Origin: Lachnospiraceae bacterium AB2028
GTDB lineage: Bacteria; Bacillota; Clostridia; Lachnospirales; Lachnospiraceae
Assembly: GCA_000621425.1 (NCBI GenBank)
Contig: JHYJ01000003.1
Span: 160,913 to 224,912 of the forward strand
Reading direction: 5' to 3'
DNA length: 64,000 nt
Shown: positions 17,357 through 24,770 of the stretch, one piece after another
Numbering within the stretch: position 1 is the stretch's first letter
Layout of the letters: the number at the start of each line of letters is the position of its first letter
Notes under the pieces: generated by a model
Told to the model about the DNA's origin: nothing
The model's input: only the letters and a program-made list of their open reading frames with translations
The model's database searches: none
Translations under genes and position numbers: made by a program

Positions 17357-18085
17357 TCATATATTCTCTTCCGATTGCACCAAATCTTTATCGGTATTAT
17401 TAAAATAGATCCTTGCAGGTGCCTCCACCATCAATAGCCATATCCAGGTAGAAACAAGACGTATGTATTTATGCTTAGCCTCTTCCAGATCGCTTTTTGT
17501 GGAAACAGGCTTTACTCCCAGTTCCCGTGAAGATCTTTTGAATGGTTCTGCAATTTTTTCCGGAAAATAACCGTCCGGCCGTTCCATGTACGGCTGGACC
17601 TTATAATCATCTTCCCATTCAATATCAAAGGCAATTTCCATTATATCACCCACAGACGGCACCCTGCCATGTTCTGCTTCCCACATTCCTGATTCCCTGC
17701 CAAACCACTCTTCATACTGCTGATCGAATCCGGCTTCCCGCATCACATCCTCTACACCAAAGGACATCCATTTCATTACACTGTCGGATCCCCAGCCATG
17801 CAAAGACGCCAGCGACATATATAATGCCGCAGGCGTATCTTTATGGAAAACAGCCTGCCTTTCCAGACCGCCTACAACATCCCAATAGTTTTTTCCCATC
17901 CTTACAGGTTGGGCAAATCCAAAAAGGGTAATAGTCCAGAAGTCCCGACCCTCATAATCAGAATTGACCATCCGCGGCACCATTGTTTCCATCAGCGCCA
18001 CCGCTGCATTTCGTACTCCCACCGGGCTTATGGCCCTGCCGGTCTCTATGCTGTGTATTATATCATCAAGATTCTTCCGCTCCAT
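17357..18085 (-). CDS. Hypothetical protein, second gene of the VirD4-like operon
   Basis: This is a 242-residue soluble protein without a recognised family. It is rich in Trp and Met (DFWTITLFGFAQPVRMGKNYWDVVGG, MSLASLHGWGSD), with mixed alpha/beta character. No membrane segment, signal peptide or catalytic motif is evident. A strong GAGGAGG site lies just before the ATG. The 87-base gap after the VirD4-like gene holds a GGCGGGGGC...GTCCCCTGCC hairpin that could adjust expression between the genes. Its constant linkage with the ATPase would have to be tested in other genomes. Confidence 0.78.
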   Translation of the reverse strand: MERKNLDDIIHSIETGRAISPVGVRNAAVALMETMVPRMVNSDYEGRDFWTITLFGFAQPVRMGKNYWDVVGGLERQAVFHKDTPAALYMSLASLHGWGSDSVMKWMSFGVEDVMREAGFDQQYEEWFGRESGMWEAEHGRVPSVGDIMEIAFDIEWEDDYKVQPYMERPDGYFPEKIAEPFKRSSRELGVKPVSTKSDLEEAKHKYIRLVSTWIWLLMVEAPARIYFNNTDKDLVQSEENI

Positions 18086-18172
18086 ATTAAATCCTCCTCA
18101 ATGTGATTTCGATAACCCAAATACAGTTTCATTGCTATCCGGCAGGGGACAAGCCCCCGCCTTGCATAACAT

Positions 18173-19531
18173 TTACACCTGGAAATCCTCCGGCCCCACC
18201 GAGTAGGGCTTGATCTTCTCGGCAAGGCAGGCCTTCTGGCCTCTGGTAAATACCCACTCATGATTCAGATCCAGTTCAAGTATTCGCTCCGGCAGTCTGC
18301 CTGCCTTGTCCGCAAAAAACTTCGCAGTCTCAACATCCTGTCCGCCCATATAGACCATAGTATCACAATTGTTGATTATGGTAGATGCCTGGCCTTTGTT
18401 GTACATGGCCTCAAGCTGCGACAGGGACTGCAGTATGACACTGGTACTGATATCACGGGAACGGATCACGGATATGATCTTGTCAAAATCCGGTATATAC
18501 ACATTTGCCGCAAAGTCATCCAATATTATGTGCACCGGTACCTTGAGCCGGCCATCTGCACGGTCATCAGCTCTCCTGCACAGTATCTGGTAAAGCTGTG
18601 TATAGAAGATATTCACGATGCTGTCCATGGAACGGTCGGTGTCACTAATATTCACAAAAAGTGCAGTCCTGCGTCTGCCAAGATCCATTATATCAACCTC
18701 GCTGTGACAAAGCATGTGATTGTTCTCTTCATAATCAAAAACATTCAGAGCATTGGCCACAAACTGTGCAATGGAACTCCAGCACTTTTCAGCCTTGAAA
18801 TTAAATGCATACATATGGTACTTTTTCACCGCAAAGCTGTCCGGATTCTCATCCTCCAGCGCCTTGAAGAATGACACCTCAGGCACCTCGTCCCGCTTTG
18901 TCTGTTCAATCTCCTTACACATCAGCCTGAAGAGCTTTGCCACAGAACCGAAGTTCTGCTCTTCCCCGGGAAGTACTTCCAGCACATACGAGATCAAACT
19001 GGCTATTACCACCCTGGCTGAATCAGTCCAGAAAGGCTCCTTTTCGTCAGCCTCGGGGACAATCAGCCTTGCTATGCTCATTACATCCTGCTGACGGTAG
19101 GTCTCGTACTCGTAATCCTCTACTTCCGGAGAAATCAGCTCTTCGCCGTCCTCATAGACACCGGGATTAATCACTTCCTTACCCCTTTTTTTGTACCGTT
19201 CTATGCCATCCAGCGGATTGTATCCCATGGAACGCTCAGGATGAACGAAGTCTATGAGCTGTGTCACATATCCGAGTTTTCTAAGGTCATCCGCATAATT
19301 ACGGTAGAGCTGTCCTTTGGTATCAGCCACTACTATGCTTCCGCGAGTGGAAAACATATTGGGCAGCACGTAAGATCCTGTCTTGCTGCAGCCGGATATA
19401 CCTATTACGAGGACATTGTTGTTAAGTCCCGTGGTACGGCTGTCCTCCGAGCGCATCATGTCCTTGGCGAAAACACGGAAGGACTTTGAACGGTCAAAAG
19501 CTACATTGGAATTATTTGTGTTTGTCATCAT
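18173..19531 (-). CDS. VirD4/TraG-like ATPase without membrane segments, altered Walker A
   Basis: This protein is related to the coupling proteins that feed DNA or protein into type IV secretion. In 452 residues the P-loop is GISGCSKT (44-51), followed by SYVLPN and VVADTKGQLYR; Walker B is HIILDDFA (about 330) then IPDFDKIISVIRSRDIS, and the TraM-recognition end has IINNCDTMVYMGGQD. Two things are odd. The two N-terminal membrane helices of true VirD4 are absent, and the glycine before the P-loop lysine is serine. No relaxase, VirB4 or pilus genes are in the window. So this is probably not a working conjugation pump but a soluble hexameric ATPase with partners encoded downstream. It follows a shared promoter-like element and a hairpin leader. 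Confidence 0.85.
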   Translation of the reverse strand: MMTNTNNSNVAFDRSKSFRVFAKDMMRSEDSRTTGLNNNVLVIGISGCSKTGSYVLPNMFSTRGSIVVADTKGQLYRNYADDLRKLGYVTQLIDFVHPERSMGYNPLDGIERYKKRGKEVINPGVYEDGEELISPEVEDYEYETYRQQDVMSIARLIVPEADEKEPFWTDSARVVIASLISYVLEVLPGEEQNFGSVAKLFRLMCKEIEQTKRDEVPEVSFFKALEDENPDSFAVKKYHMYAFNFKAEKCWSSIAQFVANALNVFDYEENNHMLCHSEVDIMDLGRRRTALFVNISDTDRSMDSIVNIFYTQLYQILCRRADDRADGRLKVPVHIILDDFAANVYIPDFDKIISVIRSRDISTSVILQSLSQLEAMYNKGQASTIINNCDTMVYMGGQDVETAKFFADKAGRLPERILELDLNHEWVFTRGQKACLAEKIKPYSVGPEDFQV

Positions 19532-19694
19532 AATTACTAATCTCCTTTATTTTTTGCTGTACACATATGTACATTTTCTGCTTCACCATGTCCGATTCCT
19601 AAGAAAATCCCCATGGTCGTTTTTACGCTAACCGGATCACTCTGCTGATCCGTCCGGCACTGTGTTCCCTGATCTCACATATTCAATTGTCTCC
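19532..19694 (-). promoter_or_regulatory. Hairpin-containing leader of the VirD4-like operon
   Basis: The 163 bases between the CCATAATAAGTG box and the ATPase start include GGGAACAC-GTGCC, then GGATCA-loop-TGATCC (19632-19656), then ACCATG...CATGGT. The first two blocks recur in the same order in the leader at 21718-21914. Conserved structure upstream of different proteins suggests a regulatory RNA leader. Confidence 0.5.
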
Positions 19695-19736
19695 CACTTA
19701 TTATGGGTAGGGCGGAAAACCGCCGAAAAATTTTCT
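19695..19736 (-). promoter_or_regulatory. Shared island element, copy A (before the VirD4-like operon)
   Basis: On the minus strand TTTTTCGGCGGTTTT is followed by nine bases and CCATAATAAGTG. The CCATAAT part can serve as a -10 box. It abuts the clpP stop. The same blocks at identical spacing occur at 20434, 21915 and 34404. Here the CCGCCGG left arm that makes a terminator in copies B and C is missing, so the conserved part is not merely a terminator. Confidence 0.6.
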
Positions 19737-20313
19737 ACCACTTCTCAATAATGCCTGTCGCTATGCCAAATTCGATGGATTCCTCTGCATCAAGGAAACA
19801 GTCCTCCTTAGTCTTCTCAAGAACTTCCTCAAGGGTGTGCCCGCTGCGTTCAGCAATTATGCCGCCAATGATGCCCCTTGTCTCCATAAGCTTTGCGGCT
19901 TCTTTTTCCAGCTCGAGAGCCTTCTTACTCCCTGAAAGCCCAGCTATAAGTGGATCATGAATCATACACTTTGTATGTGGAAGCATCAGGCGTTCCGCAC
20001 CCGCAAGGAAGATTATGGAACCCATACTTGCAGCCGTTCCTATGCATACAGTACGCACCGGGCTCTCCAGCATCTGAATGGTGTCATAGACTGCCAGACC
20101 ACTGACTACCTCTCCTCCGGGTGAATTAATGCACAGTGTGATCTCCTTCCCCGGCGCATCCTTGTCCAGAAAGAGCAGATACTCTATAAGCTCATTGGAG
20201 CTCTCCGGCGTCACCTCCTCTGTGAAAAAAAGCATCCTTGACCTAAGCAGTCCGCTCTCCGGACCGTATGCATCAATACCTCTTGCCGACTCGTGTAAAA
20301 TTAATCCCTTCAT
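19735..20313 (-). CDS. ClpP-family serine protease (island copy)
   Basis: This is a 192-residue proteolytic subunit that would form a barrel with an AAA+ unfoldase. The catalytic Ser is in GTAASMGS (about 97), His in CMIHDP (about 122) and the Asp in KTKEDCFLDAEE (about 172), so it looks active. The INSPGGEV motif is present. No clpX or clpA lies nearby, and it stands alone between two shared island elements, unlike housekeeping clpP. It may be a paralogue that partners one of the island ATPases, or resemble phage head-maturation ClpP; no phage genes are seen. RBS AGGAGGTAAAGCAA. Confidence 0.9.
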   Translation of the reverse strand: MKGLILHESARGIDAYGPESGLLRSRMLFFTEEVTPESSNELIEYLLFLDKDAPGKEITLCINSPGGEVVSGLAVYDTIQMLESPVRTVCIGTAASMGSIIFLAGAERLMLPHTKCMIHDPLIAGLSGSKKALELEKEAAKLMETRGIIGGIIAERSGHTLEEVLEKTKEDCFLDAEESIEFGIATGIIEKW

Positions 20314-20433
20314 TTGCTTTACCTCCTGATTAATTGGTTGTGCATCCTTACGGATGCAGATCTATGCTCCTTTGCCCTGTTCAATGCTGCTCCGCCATAT
20401 AATGTGGTGTTCATGGGGCCGGGCACTCCCCCT

Positions 20434-20479
20434 CACTTGTTATGGACGCACCAAAAAACCGCCGGAAAAAATCCGGCGG
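20434..20479 (-). promoter_or_regulatory. Shared island element, copy B (before clpP), with mazEF terminator
   Basis: The perfect stem CCGCCGGA/TCCGGCGG (20459-20479) with a T-run ends mazEF transcription on the minus strand. Its right arm forms the CGGCGGTTTT block, followed by nine bases and CCATAACAAGTG (20434-20445). Clp protease begins about 120 bases further on. The leader contains AAAGGAG at 20372 and a GCATCC/GGATGC hairpin near 20341-20360. Confidence 0.6.
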
Positions 20480-20545
20480 TTCCATACACTTAATTTATTA
20501 TTATGAAAAACTACCTAAAGATAAGCCTCCTCCTTTATGCGTTCA

Positions 20546-20857
20546 CTAATCATACTCAAATATTCCCTGAATAACATCGGATATGTTCATTACATCATCA
20601 TAGCTCAATCGGTCTACTCTGTTAATTCCACGGGCAATGGGATCTATAAGTTTCATCTGTTCACAGATAACTGTACCTCCGGTATGCTTTTTTCCTTTAA
20701 CCTTTATGTGTATAGGACCGGCAGCAACATCTGAAAGCACAGGACATACATGCAGAAATCCTGTCGCTTTTATAAAAGCATTTTTACTGGTAACAACAAA
20801 AAGTTTATTTCCGAATCCGCCTATCTTAACAATATCCCCCTGACATATATCATTCAC
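20546..20857 (-). CDS. mazF: MazF/PemK-type toxin
   Basis: This is a predicted mRNA-cleaving endoribonuclease of a type II toxin-antitoxin pair, 103 residues. It has the fold's opening GDIVKIGGFGNKLFVVTSKNAF, and a central TGFLHVCPVLSD in place of the usual RPVLVLSN/P stretch. QMKLIDPIARGINRVDRLS near 66-84 matches the conserved Q.k.iD...R region. Its ATG overlaps the antitoxin stop by 4 bases, so it is made by coupled translation. The CVLS-type segment is somewhat divergent, so activity is likely but not certain. Confidence 0.82.
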   Translation of the reverse strand: MNDICQGDIVKIGGFGNKLFVVTSKNAFIKATGFLHVCPVLSDVAAGPIHIKVKGKKHTGGTVICEQMKLIDPIARGINRVDRLSYDDVMNISDVIQGIFEYD

Positions 20858-21096
20858 AGCAACTCCCTCCCTTGCGGTTCACCCCACTCAAAATCACAGA
20901 CCGAGATTTCATTATGATACTCCGCCATACGCTCCTCAAAGGTCTTATGCCTGAAAGCCTTCCTTAGGATGATCGTACCATCAGACATTTCAATATCTAA
21001 GACATCTGAAACTTTAAGATCCATCTTATCCATTATGTCCTTACTGATTCTTATTCCCTGGCTATTGCCCCAGGCTCTGATTGCGACCTGATCCAT
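20854..21096 (-). CDS. mazE: MazE/AbrB-type antitoxin
   Basis: This is an 80-residue antitoxin with an N-terminal SpoVT/AbrB DNA-binding fold: VAIRAWGNSQGIRISKDIMDKM (residues 4-25), then DVLDIEMSDGTIILRK. The acidic C-terminus (about 50-80) should wrap the toxin. GGGAGG lies 5 bases before the ATG. The gene leads a two-gene operon with the toxin, and the promoter is embedded in a 34-bp palindrome that is a good site for autorepression by the MazE dimer. Confidence 0.9.
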   Translation of the reverse strand: MDQVAIRAWGNSQGIRISKDIMDKMDLKVSDVLDIEMSDGTIILRKAFRHKTFEERMAEYHNEISVCDFEWGEPQGRELL

Positions 21097-21114
21097 ATCA
21101 ACCTCCCAAAAAAT

Positions 21115-21164
21115 TATCCGGTATAATGTATATACATTATACCGGATACACCTATTTGATGCAA
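21115..21164 (-). promoter_or_regulatory. mazEF promoter with 34-bp perfect palindromic operator
   Basis: Bases 21115-21148 are a perfect palindrome with half-site TATCCGGTATAATGTAT. On the minus strand it contains TATAAT (21136-21141), with TTGCAT (21159-21164) exactly 17 bases upstream. Binding of an antitoxin dimer to the palindrome would block the -10 box. Confidence 0.85.
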
Positions 21165-21179
21165 TACTGCCTTACACAG

Positions 21180-21506
21180 TTATATCATAACTCCGGCTTT
21201 TACAAGTCCGATAATTCTGTCATTTGCAGCATACTTGCTTACTAAATCCGGATCCAGATTATTAATATGGTCTCTGTTTTTCCGGATCAGATCCTGCACA
21301 TTTGCATCATATACAACATAAGGCTTAGCTTCACCGTTATCATCTCTATAATATTTGTAGCCTACTCCGTTTATTTTTCCCTTTTTTGTAACCTCACGTA
21401 TTCCGTTTACGTATCCCATCTCTTTATCAAGAAAATACAAAACCTTATCTCTTGATATTCCAAACTTGCCTGCTATTTTTGTTAATGACATTGGATAATT
21501 ATTCAT
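21180..21506 (-). CDS. Small protein with N-terminal helix-turn-helix, 108 aa
   Basis: This is a hypothetical 108-residue protein. Residues 6-30 (MSLTKIAGKFGISRDKVLYFLDKE) look like a helix-turn-helix; the rest is basic to neutral with a GYKYYRDDNGEAKPYVVYD segment and a helical end. It may be a DNA-binding regulator. AAAGGAG precedes the ATG. It is the second gene of the unit headed by the 46-residue membrane protein, behind shared island element C. No named family recognised. Confidence 0.7.
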   Translation of the reverse strand: MNNYPMSLTKIAGKFGISRDKVLYFLDKEMGYVNGIREVTKKGKINGVGYKYYRDDNGEAKPYVVYDANVQDLIRKNRDHINNLDPDLVSKYAANDRIIGLVKAGVMI

Positions 21507-21576
21507 TTGAACTTACTCCTTTTCTTTATGCTTTTGTTGATTATTTTCTGTTGTTTTCATTGCTACGTTTTTCTTG

Positions 21577-21717
21577 TCATTCCGCATCTAAAAAATCTCT
21601 TACCTTTACGAAAATCCAGGCTGCAATTATCAGTAAAAACACACCAGTCTGGTACTTTTCAGGAAAAATGCTGCAAAATGCAATTATCAAGCCCATTTTG
21701 ATTATCCATCCGACCAT
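21577..21717 (-). CDS. Small hydrophobic membrane protein, 46 aa
   Basis: This 46-residue protein has two hydrophobic segments (WIIKMGLIIAFCSIF and VFLLIIAAWIFVKV) joined by a short polar turn, with the charged tail RDFLDAE. GGAGG lies 8 bases before the ATG in a clear ribosome site. It resembles the tiny membrane proteins that accompany integrative elements or phage holins, but no family can be named. It is the first gene behind island element C and its 197-base leader. Confidence 0.65.
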   Translation of the reverse strand: MVGWIIKMGLIIAFCSIFPEKYQTGVFLLIIAAWIFVKVRDFLDAE

Positions 21718-21914
21718 GTTCAAATCCTCCTTGTTTTTGCTAATAAACAGTTTGCCTTGGATACCGTGTCTACTTTCTCATGAGGCGCAGGCATTTGCCC
21801 TTGCGGTCCCCAGTTTCGCTTCACGATTGGTTTTGTGGCTAAACGGATCAGTCCACTGATCCGTTTAGCACGGTGTTCCCTGGCACTCACCTTATGAAGT
21901 TTTGTACCTCCTTA
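21718..21914 (-). promoter_or_regulatory. Hairpin-containing leader of the 46-aa membrane protein unit
   Basis: After the CCATAATAAGTG box come GGGAACACCGTGC, a perfect 14-bp stem with TGGA loop (21838-21869, GCTAAACGGATCAG arm), and a second hairpin around GGGCAAATGCC (about 21789-21806). The first two parts match the leader at 19532-19694. A GTG-started frame of about 56 codons crosses it, but its phase is not kept in the other copy, so I treat it as non-coding RNA. Confidence 0.5.
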
Positions 21915-21960
21915 CACTTATTATGGAGCCAATAAAAAACCGCCGGAATTTTTCCGACGG
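21915..21960 (-). promoter_or_regulatory. Shared island element, copy C, with vsr terminator
   Basis: The near-perfect stem CCGTCGGAAA/TTCCGGCGG (21940-21960) with six T ends vsr transcription on the minus strand; its right arm is the CGGCGGTTTT block. Nine bases later comes CCATAATAAGTG (21915-21926). Confidence 0.6.
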
Positions 21961-21989
21961 TTTTAAAACCAATGTTATATATTTTTTTC

Positions 21990-22454
21990 TTAGGATGTCG
22001 CTTCCGACATCATATTCTCAAATATTGTTTCCTCTATAACCCTTATACATACATCAGGATCCGCAAGTATTTCCTTTCCCCAGAAATGGATAACGGTCCA
22101 TCCCGCAAAACGGAGCATCTGGTCTTTTTCCGTATCACGCTCCATATTGCGCTCTATCTTCCGGATCCAGTAGCCAGCATTATTTCCCTTCTCGAGCCTC
22201 TTTTTCTGTTCTTCCCAATCTTTGCCATGAAAAAACTCCCCGTCGCAGAAAATGGCTATCCTGTATTTTGTAAGCGCGATATCGGGTGAGCCCGGAAGAG
22301 CACGGTAATTTTTCCTATATCTATAACCCTTTGCCCAGAGTGCCTTCCTCAATGCAAGCTCTATACTCGTATCCTTCCCACGGATACGGCTCATATTCTT
22401 ATGGCGCACCCCAGATACTTCGCCGAAGAGTTCAGATTTTTTCTGGTCTTTCAT
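21990..22454 (-). CDS. vsr: Very short patch repair endonuclease (Vsr)
   Basis: This is a mismatch endonuclease that nicks beside T:G mismatches arising from deaminated 5-methylcytosine. The 154 residues include the family signature NMSRIRGKDTSIELALRKALW, then KGYRYRKNY, LPGSPDIAL (catalytic Asp region) and AIFCDGEFFHG. The normal partner, a C5 cytosine methylase, is not in the window, so it is an orphan here. I start at MKDQKK; an upstream Met at 22508 would overlap the truncated frame described next. No good ribosome site is present, which suggests coupling to that upstream frame. Confidence 0.88.
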   Translation of the reverse strand: MKDQKKSELFGEVSGVRHKNMSRIRGKDTSIELALRKALWAKGYRYRKNYRALPGSPDIALTKYRIAIFCDGEFFHGKDWEEQKKRLEKGNNAGYWIRKIERNMERDTEKDQMLRFAGWTVIHFWGKEILADPDVCIRVIEETIFENMMSEATS

Positions 22455-22482
22455 CACACTGTTCAGTACTTTATCCTTTTTA

Positions 22483-22653
22483 CTATATACTTGGAAAAAT
22501 CCAAGCATCTGTATCTAACAGTTCATCCACAGATTCTCTCGGAGCTGAGTACAATTCCCCCGAATTCCAACTTGAGTCCTCTATACTTATTACTCCGCTG
22601 AGATCCCCTTCGTACAATAACAGATTTATCGTTTTTGCTTTTGCACTAGCCAT
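22483..22653 (-). pseudogene. Truncated GIY-YIG-type protein (N-terminal 56 aa)
   Basis: A 56-codon frame has a strong AAAAGGGGTGG site and starts MASAKAKTINLLLYEGDLSG. It continues with SIEDSSWNSGELYSAPRESVDELL, which is the leading segment I know from GIY-YIG nuclease family proteins. It then stops at the point where the GIY-YIG catalytic domain would begin. Codons just past the stop in another phase read GFFQVYSKKDKV, which faintly resembles the missing GVY...KVYVG strand. I infer a deletion or frameshift that removed the nuclease domain and joined the remnant to vsr. Confidence 0.55.
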
Positions 22654-22726
22654 CAAAACCACCCCTTTTATATGTCTTTGAGTAAAGCATAATTGATCAG
22701 ATAGCTATGATCAATCTGATTCTGGT

Positions 22727-22753
22727 CAAAAACCGTCGGAAACTTCCCGACGG
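22727..22753 (-). terminator. Terminator of the M41 peptidase gene
   Basis: On the minus strand CCGTCGGG-AAGTTT-CCGACGG is followed by five T, 44 bases after the peptidase stop. Confidence 0.8.
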
Positions 22754-22796
22754 TTTTTGCAAAAACACTATAAACTAGGATGAACAAATTGAGAAA

Positions 22797-24638
22797 TCAT
22801 ATTCCCAAATCCCTGCACCATTCTTCAAAAGTCTCGCCTGATATCTCCTTTTTATCAAGTGATAAAATGCGCTCAGCAAGCTTCTCCAGAGCAGGCTTGT
22901 ACTTGCTTAATAAAGCTTCTGTTTTCGATGCAACCTGCTCAACACATCTATCCGGCATTTCGTCCGCAGGCACCGGATCAAACGCGTGGTACTTACAAAT
23001 AATACTCTGCGTGTTTTCATCTAAGTAATAAATGCAATCGTCTTCCATCATAGCTCTCATTACCAAACCCTTTGCCTCAATATAATCCTGGCTCCATCCG
23101 GAATCCTCTCTACCCATGCATATCTTCTCAGCCGTTCGTCCACCAAGATAGATCATCATCCATTTTTCACACTCCATATTCAGGTCCCGACACTTATTTG
23201 AATAATCGCAGTGTCCCCCAGTACCGTTCTCTGGAATTATTGTAACCGTATCCCACAAACCATCTATATTTGAAACCAGCTTTCCAACCAAGGCATGTCC
23301 CATTTCATGGATGGCAGTTCTTCTAAGATCTCTTTCCTTTATTATTGTGTTGTCCCCGACCAGTTTACTAACCGTATCCAGAAAATCTTTCATTGTTTCT
23401 GCAGATACCCCTCCTTCAGTCCTACTCTCATTCAATTTGTCTATGCATGACAGAATGATTGCTTCCACATTTTCAGGATTCGTCTTATATCTGACAGGAT
23501 ATGAGAATTCATCAACGAAGCAGTTAAATAAATCTTCTGATTGTTTTGTGTTTAAATAAACAACATCTTTTGAATTATTAATTCCTTTACCCGGCATAAA
23601 ATCTAAAGAAAGATCAAATCCATTGTCTTTCAGAGCTCTTGATATCGACTCTCTTATAATCATTTTTATGGAATAACCAGGGTTTATGGATACAAAATTA
23701 TCGTTCTTTATCATTTCTTCCAAATAAGATTCTGATGTTGTTTTAAATCTAGCCTGTCCGTCATGATAAATGTATTTCCATGGAATTAAATTTTGCCCAA
23801 GCAACACCCCCTCATTATTTTTTAAATGAAATAAACTCAGGTTAGAATAGAACAAGCCTTTATATGATTCATCCTTATCCGTGGGAGGATTATAGGCATC
23901 ACTATAAATGTGTCCATTTGTGTCCCCTTTTAAGAGATAGATCACATCATTTCCGTAACCAATGGATATTACTTCAAAATCAGTTGCATAGGTAGACTTT
24001 GAACTCCATGGGGTAATTGTCCCCGCTTTTACATAATCATGCGCTTCATCACTCCATTCTACATCCTCATCGTAAAATTGCTCCTCGTAAATGATGTTTC
24101 CTTTCAAAAAATATACAAAAGGAATGGTATTATCCACGCATGTACGATTGGGAATCTTCGAATATCCGCCATCGCGATAAGGGAAAAACGCCGTGATTTT
24201 TTCACCACTAATATTTTTTTCAGAATCCTTCAACTCTGTCACGATACTCTCTGCATAAATATAGTCATGCTCCACAGGCTCAAGGTCAATAAGCTTATGC
24301 GTAATAAGACCATTAGACAGCACTGCACTACGCACTTTCATTCTTCGGATCATTCCGTCAACAATAGATACAGGATCTTTTTTTTCATCCTTCTTGCTGA
24401 TATAGAACGGATCGGCTACATCATCAAGGAAGCAAGCAAAAACATCCGCATCCTTTTCAAGGTAGCGCTCAAGTCTGTACTCTCCGTAATTTTCCATTAC
24501 AGCTTTAGTATTATCAATTATCATCTGATCAGGATTATCAATTCCGGAAACATCAATATCAATTTCATATCTGAAATCTCCAAACACCTCAATGGAATCT
24601 GCCGAACTTAACTTTGCATATCGTATAATTACTTTCAT
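22797..24638 (-). CDS. Free-standing M41 (FtsH-type) metallopeptidase with unknown N-terminal region
   Basis: The C-terminal third is a zinc peptidase of the FtsH (M41) type: HEMGHALV zinc motif at about residue 443, TIIPENGTGGHCDYS, YLGGRTAEKICMG, and the third ligand region SGWSQDYIEAKGLVMRAMM. Unlike FtsH there is no AAA+ ATPase domain and no membrane helix. The first 400 residues match no family I know; they are rich in Tyr/Asp strands. A true ftsH is present at 57.9-60.3 kb. The ATG at 24638 is chosen over a TTG two codons earlier because AAAGG is 9 bases away. It may process island proteins, or depend on one of the nearby ATPases. Confidence 0.85.
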   Translation of the reverse strand: MKVIIRYAKLSSADSIEVFGDFRYEIDIDVSGIDNPDQMIIDNTKAVMENYGEYRLERYLEKDADVFACFLDDVADPFYISKKDEKKDPVSIVDGMIRRMKVRSAVLSNGLITHKLIDLEPVEHDYIYAESIVTELKDSEKNISGEKITAFFPYRDGGYSKIPNRTCVDNTIPFVYFLKGNIIYEEQFYDEDVEWSDEAHDYVKAGTITPWSSKSTYATDFEVISIGYGNDVIYLLKGDTNGHIYSDAYNPPTDKDESYKGLFYSNLSLFHLKNNEGVLLGQNLIPWKYIYHDGQARFKTTSESYLEEMIKNDNFVSINPGYSIKMIIRESISRALKDNGFDLSLDFMPGKGINNSKDVVYLNTKQSEDLFNCFVDEFSYPVRYKTNPENVEAIILSCIDKLNESRTEGGVSAETMKDFLDTVSKLVGDNTIIKERDLRRTAIHEMGHALVGKLVSNIDGLWDTVTIIPENGTGGHCDYSNKCRDLNMECEKWMMIYLGGRTAEKICMGREDSGWSQDYIEAKGLVMRAMMEDDCIYYLDENTQSIICKYHAFDPVPADEMPDRCVEQVASKTEALLSKYKPALEKLAERILSLDKKEISGETFEEWCRDLGI

Positions 24639-24770
24639 TTTCAATAACCTTTCTGAATTTGATTTTGTTACAAGACGTCATAATAATTTTACTATAACCT
24701 TTTTTGTCAAGTACTAGTCAAAACAACAATCCACATAGTAATCCCCCTTCCCATACATTTTGATCATTTT

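Noticed and set aside
21718-21888. GTG-started frame of about 56 codons in the leader of the 46-aa protein gene
   Set aside because: Its phase is not kept in the homologous leader at 19.6 kb, and it is made up mostly of hairpin arms.
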